Counted from the first letter of the stretch, positions 37,801 through 49,000 are shown. The stretch is DNA of 64,000 nucleotides from Ischnura elegans (GCF_921293095.1 NC_060257.1:60486968-60550967); one strand, 5' to 3'. The notes: a model not told the origin generated them from the letters alone. Translations and numbers: made by a program.

Positions 37801-38187
37801 GTTCAATGGTTTCAAGGTTTTCAGAAGTGAAAAATTGCCTATGAAAATATCCTGTTCTTTGTCGATATGGTAGAAGTGATGGTTTTAGCTTTAAAAAATG
37901 GGTGGGCTAACATGTGATCTAAGAAACTTTATCAGTTTAATCGTGTTTACATTGCTAATGTTCTGAAATTTGTCTTTACAGTGCATATCTTTTGTGAAAT
38001 AAAGAAAATCTCTGGTTGCCTCTACATTTGTTACACGCCTAAAGAAGATATTGATTCAGCCATCTTCTCATCAATTCAAAAGCTATTTATTCAAGTTCAA
38101 AGTATTAAGAGCTCTGTTGTTAACCTCACGTATGAAAGTAAAGATGTTGAATGTTTTACCCAAAGAGCTGGTAATTTATACTTATAG
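34753..38187 (+). CDS. PSMG1: Proteasome assembly chaperone 1 (PSMG1/PAC1), complete, five coding exons
   Basis: Family knowledge: PSMG1 pairs with PSMG2 in cytosol and nucleus and scaffolds assembly of the 20S proteasome alpha ring; it is not part of the finished enzyme. Coding exons are 34753-34847, 34917-34999, 35086-35291, 35514-35709 and 37982-38187. All introns are GT-AG and every phase joins, giving 786 nt (261 aa; human PSMG1 is 288 aa, so slightly short). The N-terminus MASYFGEVLETSSRAY matches the family's short FGEV start, followed by an acidic DSDDDTE stretch. Other family-like segments are FLIAVGKCC (exon 2), EAPNIVTGVAA (exon 4) and IKKISGCLYICYT (exon 5). The ATG is the first in frame, with A at -3. 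Intron 4 (2.27 kb) carries a 1.26 kb TIR element. A putative divergent first exon begins 311 bp upstream. Identification is from remembered family sequence, not a search. Confidence 0.9.
34917..34999 (+). CDS. PSMG1: PSMG1 coding exon 2
   Basis: The acceptor is TTCCAG and the donor GTAGGT. It encodes RDYEISWITGDRPQD then a hydrophobic strand FLIAVGKCC. The first codon is completed across the intron (AG|G). Confidence 0.88.
35086..35291 (+). CDS. PSMG1: PSMG1 coding exon 3
   Basis: The acceptor is TTGTAG and the donor AAG|GTAAAA. It encodes AYSALLRQKSSPELIAK through HANRFTSK. The exon ends on a codon boundary. Confidence 0.88.
35514..35709 (+). CDS. PSMG1: PSMG1 coding exon 4
   Basis: The acceptor is TTTCAG and the donor G|GTGATG. 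It encodes IHELLLASKEVILLTSL through EAPNIVTGVAAS, the most family-like part. The reading frame stays open past the donor, so the 3' boundary rests on the good join to exon 5 (G|TG, Val). Confidence 0.85.
35933..37196. mobile_element. Non-autonomous TIR element in PSMG1 intron 4
   Basis: Perfect 18-bp terminal inverted repeats: CCCTATTGGAAAAAATCA at 35933-35950 and its complement at 37179-37196. The subterminal regions, especially 36895-37170, are packed with variants of ATTCCATTGAA in both orientations, probably binding sites for a transposase. No long open frame lies inside and no clear target duplication is seen, so the superfamily is undetermined. Confidence 0.75.
37982..38187 (+). CDS. 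PSMG1: PSMG1 coding exon 5 with stop
   Basis: The acceptor is CTTTACAG. It encodes HIFCEIKKISGCLYICYT, ends in AGNLYL and stops at TAG (38185-38187). An AATAAA lies 120 bp downstream. Confidence 0.88.
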
Positions 38188-38306
38188 CATAGCCTAAGGT
38201 CATGTGATCAAAGTTTAAAAAGTCTTTCTCATATTAAATGTATGGTCTTCTGTTGATTTTTGGACGGTGCTTGTGGTGTTTTAATCAAATATTGAATTAA
38301 GGAGCC

Positions 38307-38312
38307 AATAAA
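38307..38312 (+). promoter_or_regulatory. PSMG1: Probable PSMG1 polyadenylation signal AATAAA
   Basis: A canonical hexamer 120 bp after the PSMG1 stop codon, followed by a TG/T-rich stretch. Positional inference only. Confidence 0.6.
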
Positions 38313-38511
38313 AGTTCCTCAAGTGGAGATGTGCGTTGTCTTTTATTTGACACATTTACTTGCCATTGTTCTCTGTTAATTTCCTGTTGTATTCAATGAA
38401 ATAGATGAGATCGCACAAATGCTAAATGAAGCTCACACACACTCCAGTGAGCTTAGCAAGGGTCATTGATTGGATTTGATGCTTGAAGCGGATTGTTTGA
38501 GTAGCTTGAAC

Positions 38512-38814
38512 CAGTGGCGCAGCGAGGGGGGAGTTTTGGGGGATAAACCCCCCCCCCCCCCAGAGCTCAGAGAAATTTTAAGTTTAATCCATTTTACTTA
38601 ATTATATTGATATTACTTATAGAATAGCGTAAGGATTAATAAAATTTCCCTCAGAAAGCCGTAAAACTCGCCATTTTGAACCATATATATTATAATTCTG
38701 CAATTTACTAATCTCGCACCTACCCCTTATCCTGGTGGGTATACCTAACCCCCACAAACCCGGTATTAGTTGCACCTAAACCTCCCCCAGCCTTAATTCC
38801 TGGCTACGCCCCTG
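38512..38814. mobile_element. hAT-like MITE
   Basis: Ends CAGTGGCGCAGC and GGCTACGCCCCTG are imperfect inverted repeats. A perfect 8-bp target duplication GCTTGAAC (38504-38511, 38815-38822) is typical of hAT. Related to 56113-56378. It contains a long C tract. Confidence 0.8.
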
Positions 38815-39587
38815 GCTTGAACCCCCATGGCACAATCTCCAAAAGTTCGGTTCATTAACCCTTTTAGTGCCAGCCGGCCGATCTATTGGCCCGAGGGGTA
38901 TGTACGAAGAATGCCACGGGCCGATCTATCGGGCGGGTGTATTTAAATTGATTTAAAAATGAAATATTTTCCCAAGTTTTACAGAAGAGATAACAACATA
39001 GGTGAACTTTTTAATCGATTACATAAGTATTAGAAGTTTAAATAAATAAAAAAACGGGGCTGTTGTGGGACTGGCCGACAGAAGTGAAAACTGAAATAAT
39101 TATTATCCATTTATTTTTTAAATAGATTTAATATTATTAAAGAACTAATTTTTCCAGTAATACTCATTTTTCAACAAAAATTGAAATTATTTTTTTCAGC
39201 AAACTATTATTAAATATATATTAAAAATACGATTTGTATGAATAGAAAGTAACATCATTTATGTATTAAAATATAATATGCTTTTATTTATTTTATTTAA
39301 TATGCTTTAAACATATAATTGTTCACTATGCACATAAAAGAAACTGCCTTAAATTGTACTGACCTGTATTTTTATAGCATTTACACTCTCCTGCACGATC
39401 ATGCACGAGCTCTTTATATTTAATGAACTTATACAATATACACTATACATTTTTATTTTCAATTTTAATATTTTTAAAACAAAAAGACTTTAACAGTCTA
39501 TATATTAACAAAGTTTATTTACTACACCTAGTCAGCCTGCGTAGTTGAAATATCCATTGTAAATTTTTTAAATTGTATGAGATTGAG

Positions 39588-39594
39588 AAAAAAA
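39588..39594 (-). terminator. Pol III terminator of tRNA-Asp
   Basis: A run of seven T on the - strand begins 2 nt after the mature tRNA 3' end, as expected for RNA polymerase III. Confidence 0.7.
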
Positions 39595-39596
39595 TC

Positions 39597-39668
39597 CTCC
39601 CCGGCAGGGAATCGAACCCTGGTCTACCGCGTGACAGGCGGGGATACTGACCACTACACTACCAAGGA
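39597..39668 (-). tRNA. tRNA-Asp (anticodon GUC)
   Basis: A 72-nt cloverleaf on the - strand. The acceptor stem TCCTTGG pairs with CCGGGGA, allowing G-U pairs. The A box TAGTGTAGTGG and B box GGTTCGATTCC are both intact. The anticodon loop CTGTCAC gives GUC. The T stem is perfect (CAGGG/CCCTG). The discriminator is G. The anticodon stem has one C-U mismatch at 27-43, where insect tRNA-Asp normally has C-G, so slight decay is possible. A T7 run lies 2 nt past the 3' end. The gene sits inside a TTAA-flanked transposon-like element. Confidence 0.8.
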
Positions 39669-40154
39669 TGAGATATCAAGAGATGAATTTTAAGATGCAA
39701 ATGTAGTACTCGCTGTAGCGATCGCGGTGTCGGGTCGGTCACTCTCACGTGAATTCTATGCTTTTTCCCCATCCCGCAAAAGTGCTTAACGCCGCTAAAG
39801 AAGTTTTCACTTCAAAAATTAGCTTCAACACATTCATATTAGAATTTTTATAAAATTTTAAGTAAAATGGTGCTAATTCATCAAAAAAGCCCTGGCATTC
39901 TTCGCTTATACCAGGTAAAAAAGGCTGGAACTAAAAGGGTTAACTCATTCAGAGGGAAGCTATTATTGAGGAGAAGAATCATAAGAGTGAAAACAGCTAT
40001 GGATCAAGGGAGACCCATAAATTAGTCGAAAAAATGACCTGATTGGCATGAGGACTGCGTGAAACAAGTGAGTTTGAACGCAGTCACACACACGGGTGCA
40101 AAGTTATACACACCAAGGATGAAGTTGGATCTAAGATTTCAGCAGCGTTCTCCA

Positions 40155-40355
40155 TATGAGTCATGGCTTTTGGGCATTCCTCCACGTAGTGTCGTCCATA
40201 TGTGACGACAGTTTCTCCTGCCATCCTGCTGGCATCTACAGGTCAGAAGTGTCTTCTGAAGAAGATCTTCTGACCTGTGGATGCCAGCTGGATGGCTGGA
40301 GAAAATGTCATCCCCTATGGACAACATAATGCGGAGGAACACCCAAAAACCATGA
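40155..40355. repeat. Inverted repeat, about 90-bp diverged arms
   Basis: Arms 40155-40249 and 40267-40355 pair through CTTTTGGGCATTCCTCC, GTCCATA, TTTCTCC and GGCATCTACAGGTCAGAAG. It directly precedes the tRNA-core element at 40361, which shares the flanking CACCAAAGATGAAGTT. Confidence 0.6.
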
Positions 40356-40360
40356 CTTGT

Positions 40361-40557
40361 ACACCAAAGATGAAGTTTGCCATGAAAAAATATTTAGCAT
40401 AGCCTTGTTCAGTGAAACCCATCCTGAAGTTCCCTCTGAGAAGTTGGATTGGTGGTGTTATTGGTTAACTCGCATGACCGACAGTCGGGAGATATGGGTT
40501 TGTATCCCGATTAAACCAAATATTTTTTCACAACAAACTTCATCGTTGGTCATTGGC
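40361..40557 (+). mobile_element. Fourth tRNA-core element with inverted flanks
   Basis: CACCAAAGATGAAGTTTG and the following ATGAAAAAATATTT recur inverted as AAATATTTTTTCA and CAAACTTCATCGTTGGT. Between them on the + strand is a degraded tRNA-like core (about 40437-40510) with ATTGGTTAACTCGC and GGGTTTGTATCCC. Confidence 0.45.
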
Positions 40558-40559
40558 AT

Positions 40560-42120
40560 AAGTTTGTGACATCACCAGTTGAATAGCAAAAGATTTAAGG
40601 CTGTTGATATTTTTCTCTGTAAATATCGAAAAGTAGGGAAAGGGTCGATAAATGGGAAAATATGGGTCTCCATATTGTGAAAACTCTCATCACAGTCAAC
40701 AATAAAGTAGATAACAAGTGAAAAAGAGAGATGGTGGATTGCATAGAGAAATATTGAGAAGACAGAGGGTGTAGATGGAGGGTGAACTTAGGGTAAATAG
40801 AAAACAAGATCATTATAGGAGCAGGGGTGATATTCAACATCAAGTTTGGAGGGGGGATCATGACCTGGATCTGAGGAGTATGGAATACCCTCCGGAAAGA
40901 GCAGTGCTTTTTCATTATTAAATCTATCATGCATGAATTTCTCTTAGCTAATGACCAAAGGTATTGCAGTGCTCAAAATCAATGTTACTTATGCACACAG
41001 GACTGTTATCTCATTTTATACTTGAGTGGAAACAGGAAATACATAGTTTCTTGTTTCTCCAAGTTGAGCATTGCAATTCAGCCATTATTCCTTTCCTCGA
41101 GAAGCCTTTTCCTCTCATGAGGTGTCTATATTATCATCAGTGAATGTTTAGTCTTTTCTATTGTGCTCTTGAGTTTTGCAAGTTCAAGCCTCATTGCCAT
41201 CTCATTCCAACCAAGGACATTGTGCCAAATACCACTACTTTAGAAAAGGGTTTATGTGGGTATAAAATATGGGACAGTGCCAGCAAGCCAACTGAATTTG
41301 CACTCTATAGTCATTCTTAATCCCTTCCACCTACTACATTTCTCCTCACTCTCTTTTTTTCATTTACCCTTTCCTGCTGAAGCTTACAATTGGAAAACGT
41401 TTTCCTTGCTATGAGTAGCATGAGAATATTTTAAACCTCTCTGTATGGAGCTTTTTTTTGGGGTAGAATTACCCTAATATTTTCGTCCCTCAGATTTGGG
41501 ACCCAAATCAAGCCTTCCCTTACCCCGGCGCTAGTCTAGACCCTCTGAGGCTTTCTTCGCACGAATACACAGTCATTTATTTCATTACCTGTGTTTTTTC
41601 AATCGTATATTGCATTTGATTTTCATTAACTTACTCTTATAAAAGGATTACAAATATTTTTTAAGTATTATGGAATTTTAAACAGATTTCTAGCGTTAAT
41701 AATGACTAAGTTAGTGAACATAAGGTACTAAAATTATAAGTCAAGAAGTCCGTTATTTTTAATGCTAAAATTTCGTTTAAAAATTGCCTACGTACTGAAC
41801 AAAACAAAGAATTTATTTCAAAGAATAAAAATATGTAGTAGGCAACAAAATATATCATTGAAAAAACTATTGACAATACAACCTCTTCGCAACAGGATCC
41901 TATGGTGTGGATGATCATAAATGAGTGGAACGGTCGTGCTTAATTACTGAGGAGTGGCCCCAAGGACTCGCTAAGCTGGGCCTCAATGCATCAGACAATT
42001 GCTATCTCAGCAGTCACTTTCCTTCCCTCATATCGGCCAGAGCTGACGTCAGGTTGTTTACGTTGAAAAATCTACGGCAGCTTTGTTTTCTTTTTGTCCT
42101 ACACCCAGCGAGAATGGATG
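40560..42120. other. No gene seen
   Basis: A 111-codon - strand frame (40930-40595) is of low complexity and has no motif. No repeats identified. Confidence 0.4.
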
Positions 42121-42127
42121 TAGTGCT

Positions 42128-42775
42128 CAAAGCATTATCTAACGATTTGATCGTTGGATTATTCTTCCTCATAGGATAATCCTCAAAAGTTGTTAGAATC
42201 GCAATGGCTGATGCCTGGTTTCGCTGATGGTGCTCACCTCTGTGACGTTGCGGGATTCCTCGTCCCTTACCTTCCTCCCCTATCCTGTCCCAGGAGGCGT
42301 CGTCGAGGTCCTATCGCGGCGGTGCCTCCTTCCTTTCTCCTTCCTGTCCCCCTTCTGGGTGCGGAGGTGAAAAGCTAGTGCTTACAGACCCTGCCCCAGG
42401 AGTGTATCCTTGCGAGCCTGCCCTAGGAGTCTCGTTTCCACTGTTCAAAGCATTATCTAACGATTTGATCGTTGCATTATTCTTCCTCATAGGATAATCC
42501 TCAAAAGTTGTTAGAATCGCAATAGCTGATGCCTGGTTTCGCTGATGGTAGGACCCGCCCACCTTTGTGACGGTTCGGGATTCCTCGTCCCTTCCCATCC
42601 TCCCCTATCCTGTCCCAGGAGGCGCCGTCGGGCTCCTATCGTGGTGGCGCCTCCTTCCCTTCTCCTTCCTGTCCTCCCCCTTCTGGGTGCAGAGGTAAAA
42701 ACCTCGCACTTATAGACCCTGCCCCTTGCGAGCCCGCCCTAAGTTTTCGTTCCATTTGTTCAAAGCATTGCACAC
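42128..42775 (+). repeat. Tandem duplication, about 316-bp period, two units and a stub
   Basis: CAAAGCATTATCTAACGATT starts units at 42128 and 42446; a stub CAAAGCATTG starts at 42761. Units share CCTATCCTGTCCCAGGAGGC and other GC-rich words. Open frames here do not persist across units. Confidence 0.75.
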
Positions 42776-43071
42776 TACCACAGTCTGGAGGGAGACAGGT
42801 GGCAGACCCTTGACACCGGTAGGGTAATGGGACCCCAGGGATTTGGTGACCTTACCCAGCAAGTTACGTCCTTGAGTGCTCGAGAGGAAGATCTGCCAGC
42901 CCACACTCGAAGGTGGCATTGAATCCGCGGCCATCGGCTATTAAGCATATATTCTGAGTGCAACAAGCTAGTATTTGTCCCCTAAATAAACGGTTACGTT
43001 GTTATATAGGGTGCAGTTATTTCACTCGACATGAGCCTCGATAACCCTCAAAGGTCCTAAAATGGACTTCC

Positions 43072-43112
43072 AATGCTAAGATGTCATTCCTCGAGAATGA
43101 CGCCTTAGCATT
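43072..43112. repeat. Short hairpin
   Basis: AATGCTAAG and GTCATTC pair with GAATGAC and CTTAGCATT across CTCGA, with one 2-nt mismatch. Confidence 0.6.
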
Positions 43113-43535
43113 GAAATGTGTCATACAAAAAAAAAATTCTCTGAAAATTTACAAAGGTTGTTTGTCTTCATTCAGCATGAATTTTCATCAAGTGAAAGCA
43201 GAATCGATCGATTTCACAGGGTAACTTTACCTAGACTCAACCCTTTGAACCGACTATACTCGAGAATTATAGCATGTTATACCCTTTTTCGGAATTGTTG
43301 GCGGCTGGGCGGTGGAGAGCTAGTTGCTAATCAGAAGTGCTGCCCCTTCCACCTCACCGTTCCCCTCCAACCCCTTCCCTTTTCCCCTGCCCTCCATCCG
43401 GGCGACCAGCATTGCCATTCTGTGGAAATAACTGTATGTGAGGCAGTACGAGCACTATCTCCACAGATTAAGTTTGGCAGCACCGCAAGCTGGAAAGCGA
43501 TGTTCACTGCATGAAAGTCTGAGAGAGACTGCAAC

Positions 43536-43770
43536 CAGTGGCACTGACTCCATGGGGCCTGAGGGGGCCCAACCCCCCTCAAAAATTCATTATGGGTGTG
43601 AGGGGAAAGTGTGTCAGGCTTGTCGATTTTCCCTGGAGATATCCCCAGATATTCCCCAGATATCGAGATTCGAGTCATCAGGGTTCTAATGTTATTCATG
43701 TGACTTTTCTAAAATGCTTAAAAAATTTTAAACTCACTACTTATAAAATTTCCTGGGGAAAGATCCCCGG
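43536..43770. mobile_element. hAT-like MITE, right end lost
   Basis: Starts CAGTGGCACTGACTCCATGG and matches 63221-63400 and 63573-63620. The right terminus is missing where the tRNA-core element at 43771 begins. It supplies the unfilled site for the nested MITE at 63401. Confidence 0.7.
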
Positions 43771-43965
43771 GATATACAATAAATTCCATGAGAAAAAATT
43801 CCCCAAGACCAGGAATCGAACCATGGACCTATAGCTTTCCTGGCCACTGCGCAGACCACTACGCTATCCAGATTCTTTACCTAGTACCATGAGCCTCAGT
43901 ATAATTGCTATGAGATTCCCAGTCCAGGGGAATTTTTTCTCATGGTAATTCTTGTATATCTCACT
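43771..43965 (-). mobile_element. Third tRNA-core element with inverted tails
   Basis: Left end GATATACAATAAATTCCAT and the following GAGAAAAAATTCCCC recur inverted at the right end. Between them on the - strand is a tRNA-like core (about 43804-43875) with GTAGTGGTCTGCGC (A box) and GGTTCGATTCC (B box). It is unrelated in sequence to the 51 kb family but has the same architecture. Confidence 0.55.
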
Positions 43966-44049
43966 GCCATTCACGTGGCAGGATTAGAAATATTACATAG
44001 TCTATTGGGGTCTACTGGCAGCCAGACTCTCAAATTGAAATAAAAGGTT

Positions 44050-44165
44050 CTTATTGTGAATTGGAGAGGGAAGTGCATGATGGAATGGGAGGCTCCCAGA
44101 ACTCTTCCAAAGCACTCCATAGAAACCTACCTTAATCGGTGGAAGTCTTTAATAATAATTACAAA
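44050..44165 (+). repeat. Possible LINE 3' end
   Basis: AGGCTCCCAGAACTCTTCC and CCATAGAAACCTACCTTAA resemble the 3' end of the fragment at 1905-1955, where the order is similar. Short and weak. Confidence 0.3.
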
Positions 44166-44169
44166 AAAG

Positions 44170-45250
44170 GACAGCTACCTCTTATTTGTTGAACTTGCAC
44201 CACATCACACCTGAATTGGTTGAACTTATTCAGATTCTCAAACCTGCAAAATACTTCAATGCAAGGGCCTCCAAGGAGGTTTACATGAATTGCTATTGTA
44301 TTCTTCTTTCTCAGAAGCATAAACTGGATAATCATTAGCTTGAATGCATAATAAATGTTTTACTGAAATCATCTATACTGTATTAGCCAAGTGATAAGGT
44401 TATGGTTCTAATTCTAAGTGAGCCCATCAGTGAAGGTAGTTGCTACACTAAGCCACCATGGACACAGCATCCACTACCATTATCAAGGTCAGGATTTAAA
44501 GTGCATGTTAGTTCAGGTCCTCGATAATAGCACTTGGAGCTGAAATGATAATAGGAAGGGTAAATGTTCAGCATGGTAAGATATCAGGGTTTATACTTTT
44601 TGACTGGAGGGCTGGAAGTTCCCTACACTCCTCCCAACCCTGCTCAAGAGCCAAACTAAGAATAATAACAATCTTATTAGCCATTGTAACTTAGAGAAAA
44701 GCCATCATAGTGACTCCAACATGCTTAGAAGTAAATGCTAACATGAGCATTTGTGGAAAAATTAGAAATATATTTCCTCATTTGAAATCTCAGAGCATTC
44801 TTAAATTACAAGTCAGATCAATAACAAATCATTTAAAATTTGAAACAAATAAATAAAAAAATTTTTTCAAACACCACTAATATTCCATCTACAATATGAG
44901 TTTTTGGCAATAACAGTTTAGGTAGAGTTACTTTAAGGAATGATGATCAATGTCAAACCTTCCTCAGATTGAAAACCACTTCAGTTAGAAAATATATGTG
45001 CACCAATGTTGAATGTTAGGTTGCAACAACATTTGCCTGAAGAGAAGTATACATATAAATATTTTTCAAACAGTAATCCAGTGGCCTTTGACAAGGCTGT
45101 TTAACATCACAACATTTCATTTTCGTCATACATTAAAACATATTCAGAGTTGATGAAGTTTGTGATCACAGTTTGTTTAAACTAATATCATGGTAAAAAA
45201 CATTCATGAACATGAAATACAAGCATAAAAATAGCTCTCTCTGAATTTAC
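44170..45250. other. No gene recognised
   Basis: Further exons of the putative signal-peptide gene (45364-45251, -) would fall here or to the left, but none is visible. Confidence 0.4.
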
Positions 45251-45364
45251 CTGAAGCAATTTGTCACCAGCAAATGCTACAGGCCGGAAACTTGCCCAAA
45301 GGTCACTACTAACAATGAGGCCTCCCTTGGCAAGCAATGCTAAAACAAGCAGAAACTTCTCCAT
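45251..45364 (-). CDS. Putative first exon with signal peptide, unidentified gene
   Basis: On the - strand ATGGAG (G at -3 and +4) opens 38 codons to a donor CAG|GTAAAT at a codon boundary. The start MEKFLLVLALLAKGG is a basic residue followed by a hydrophobic run, as in a secretory signal peptide or TM anchor. It continues LIVSSDLWASFRPVAFAGDK. It begins about 350 bp past the SLC22 stop on the same strand, so a separate gene in tandem is possible. I do not recognise the protein, and no second exon is visible down to 44 kb. It could be chance or a gene remnant. Confidence 0.4.
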
Positions 45365-45711
45365 CACCTCTTTTGCCGAGGAAATCTTTCAGTGGTATGT
45401 GAAAGACAGCTGCAAAATTTGTTATAAAATACTGATACTCTCTTAAATATGAGGTGAGGTGACTGGTAACATGCTCAAAAGTTGCTCACCTTTAATCATA
45501 TGGAATCAAACACAATGATATCCATATTTTAATCATTAAGAACTTTGTATCTCAAGAGGCATCTATCGCTTAGGACAGGAGTAAGTTCGACAAATGGTAG
45601 AAGACTGAACAATAGCATACTTATTCACTGCCCTGTTGACAGAAATTCCTCAGTCTGCCTCAATAGGCAACTCTGAGTAAAACAGCCGCAACTCATCAAT
45701 GATATGTTTTC

Positions 45712-46005
45712 TTAAGAAATGTCATAGCTTTTCCTTCCACGCAATGAATCTTTAGAGTCATCCTTAATCACATTTGCCAATGGCATTTGGTTTTCTTCCC
45801 TGAAATTGATTTCTTTATCACAGCTTTCACCCTTTCGTCCAAAGCACGAACTGCAAGCTGTGTCCCCAGCACCGAATTTCTCTCCTTCCTCAATAGTTTG
45901 TGGCATAGGCTGGTTCAGAGTCTCTGGCAGGAGCAAAGACAGCAGTCCAGATGCAATGGATATTATTGCAAAAATTGTCGTCGGAAGCCTAGTGTCAACT
46001 GAATC
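45712..46005 (-). CDS. SLC22 last coding exon: TM12 and cytoplasmic tail
   Basis: The acceptor is TTAACAG. It encodes DSVDTRLPTTIFAIIS, a TM12, SLLLPETLNQPMPQTIEEGE, then a hydrophilic tail with ACSSCFGRKGESCDK, ending KSYDIS and TAA (45714-45712). A possible ATTAAA poly(A) signal lies at 45496-45491 on the - strand. Confidence 0.9.
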   Translation of the reverse strand, partial: DSVDTRLPTTIFAIISIASGLLSLLLPETLNQPMPQTIEEGEKFGAGDTACSSCFGRKGESCDKEINFREENQMPLANVIKDDSKDSLRGRKSYDIS

Positions 46006-49000
46006 CTGTTAATGAAACAGCAATGCATAAGCATCAACCTCAAGAAAAATTACTGCAAAATTATTCAATTTTCAATAGGAAATCGAGAGGGTGAAAATAT
46101 GCTACTGTTCCTTATAAACCTAGGGCAAGTTCAGGCAAGAAGAATTACCGTTAGCATATTGCTTCCTCATAAGATAAAACATAATGACATTCAAGGGTGA
46201 ACCCAGGATCCTAGGGGAGGGAAGCCATAGTCTGAGGGGTCAAGACAAGTTGTGACATTTTAGCATGAAAAAGGTGAATGAAACCAAAATTTTAATAAAA
46301 TTATAACAGCGCTTTTTTAGTTTATGAGATTATTTCCTCGAAAAAATAGTTTGATTATAGTTTCATATCTCATACTAATACATATCATTTTTCACAGGTT
46401 TAAAGAAAATTTGTTGAATACTTTCGTTTCAATTCAGTACTGATTTTGCTTAAAGACTTTTGCGATTTTTGCTTCTAGGGGGGGGCAGCTGCCCTCCCTC
46501 ACTGGGTACACCCATGATGACATTAGCTCTTCCAATATATAAGAAAAAATTGCTATCCATAACCCTGCCAAAATGACCAGGGGGAGCCAATCTGGTTTTA
46601 ACATTTCACCCACATCTCAAAACTATACATATTTCTTACTCATAGATAGGATATTGATGTATTTTAAACATTGTTCATCAGAAGCATTGGCGTAAATATG
46701 GGGGGGATGAGGAGGATAGATCCCCCCCGAAGCCTCAGAGAAATAAAAAAATATTCAAAACCATTGTCTACTTTTGACTTATAATAACTGCACCTGCTAA
46801 AAGTTAATTTTTTTAGTGCCAAAATTATGTAAAATGTATTTCCTGGCATGTCATTTTCCCAAACCCCCAAGGGGAGAAGGGGGAGTCACCACCCCAGATC
46901 ATCACATCCCCCCCAAAGCAATTCCTAGTTATGCCACTGATCAGAAGTACTTAAAGATATCTTGGACTTACTTCTATATTTCCTAAAACGTAAATTTTTA
47001 TAGGAACCATAATTGAAAAAGAGAATTAACCATACATGTGCCATCATTCTCACACAGAATCACTACAATTCAAGAACTTAATTTTCAAAAATTGAAAAAA
47101 ATGTTACAGGAAAGCAAGCTAGCCATTGAATACATGCAGACACCAGCTAATTTCCCTAAGTTACGGAGAAATCAAGAAATAAGTCAGAAAAAGGTTAAAC
47201 TTGGGCACCATTTATTCATATATAATCCTATGATAGTGACGTAGTAGGTCTACAGAAAGCATATGATGGCAATTGTAGGGGGATAGGTTGCAGAGCCTTA
47301 TGTGTCTAGGAGCAGCTAGTGGTGCAAATTAAATGGCTCTAAATTATTCACAGCAATGCTGGCACAAGATAAGGTCCTCTTATACTTATGCTTTTAGTTG
47401 CTTATAATTTTCTGATGGGGTGCAGCTTAATAAAAAGGGTGTCACTGTATTTTATGCATTTAAGATTTTCCCTGTTTGAGGCCAGAAAAAAATAGTGTGC
47501 AGCTTATACTTGGTGAAATGTGGTATAAATCAGATTAACATTATATCACTGACAAGGGGAGACCCTGAAACTTGCTCTGCCTTTTTCAATGCCGTATTTT
47601 TTATGGCCTTTGGAATGGTGAACACATCCCTGAACTAGTAGTGATTCCATTGAATGGGACTTAGTTTGGCTGTGTATCTTCGTATCTACGTATCTCCGTG
47701 TTTGAAATGACACTGCTTAAATACCTAAACGGCATTATGATGATAAAAAAATAGTCTCATATACATGCTCATGTATATCACAATGAAGGCAACAAAATAT
47801 ACAGCCATCACTGAGCCCCGAACCCTGGTCCCCTGGGTGGTAGCCGTAAACGCTTCCACTACCCCATCAGACCCGCCTGCTGAGTGGTGTGATATCATGG
47901 AATTATACGCGGCTTGTGAAAAGTACTGCACGAAAATTAATTAATTACAGCCAAACTAAGGCCCATTCAAAGGAACCACTACTTCTTCAGGGATGTGTTC
48001 ACCATTCCGAAGGCCATAAAAAATACGGCATTGAAAAAGGCGGAGCAAGTTTCGTGGTCTCCCCTTGTGAGTGAATTACCATCAAGAAGTGTCTTCTAAT
48101 TTTTTCGTAAGTTCTACTAGCTAAAAGGCTAACAGAGTAATGTAGAATATACTTACTAATAGGGATATCAATGGTGTCAATGCTCCGCTCAGACGAGCAA
48201 ACATACTGCCAACACCAAGGGCTGTATTCCTCACAACAGTAGGGAAAAGCTCAGCAGTGTAATTATATATAATTGCAAATGATCCTGCTATCATAAACTT
48301 CCCAATCATCACAATAGTGATAGCAGATACACTACCAGCCGAGGTGTCTGTAATAATGATGAATATTACATGGTAATTAATACCAGAGGAAAAGAAATTT
48401 ATACAGTGCACATACACACATTATTCTAGGTATGCTGAATTTTCCAAAAATTCAAATTTATAATTCTAAATTACCAGGTTAACACACAGATATAAACTGA
48501 AAATTCCCTGACTTTATAAACTAATTCCAAATTTTTCCAGAAATTTCCAGTTTGAAAGCCCCCTGAAAGAGATTTTTTTATGTGACCAAAGTGGATAACC
48601 AATTACTGTGGGTCAGCTGAGTTAACAGTAATGAAAGTTCTCAATGCATGATTTTCATCCGACAAAAATCATCTGATTGGGGTCCCAGATGACAAGCATA
48701 CATTCAAACCAATGAGCAGGCCACTATACAAGCAGTAACTCTGTACATGGCAAGGATAGTTAGATTTCTGCCATAGATGAATGTTTGTTCTTGATGCAAT
48801 GCTTTGAAAAAGAGGTGCTATTATTCGCTCGGATATAATGTTAAAAGTGAAATAAAATGTACCTACATAGGTATGAAACAGGTCAATGGTCGACAATGTG
48901 ACTTGGTGGAAATTAATCTTATAATATTAAGAGAGACAACAAAGAATTTTCCTCATTTTTTTTTTTTTAATTCAGCCGGTTCCAACATGCCTACTGTAAT

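Larger units (their letters stand above)
38859..39939. mobile_element. piggyBac-like (TTAA) non-autonomous element containing tRNA-Asp
   Basis: TTAA at 38855-38858 and 39940-39943. Termini CCCTTTTAGTGCCAGCC and GGCTGGAACTAAAAGGG are inverted repeats, followed by a second inverted pair (GAAGAATGCCACGGG, CCTGGCATTCTTC). No transposase frame. A well-preserved tRNA-Asp gene lies inside at 39597-39668. Confidence 0.75.

Noticed and set aside
47390-47535. Possible MITE with GTGCAGCTTATAC-like ends.
   Set aside because: The two similar words are direct rather than inverted and no target duplication is visible.
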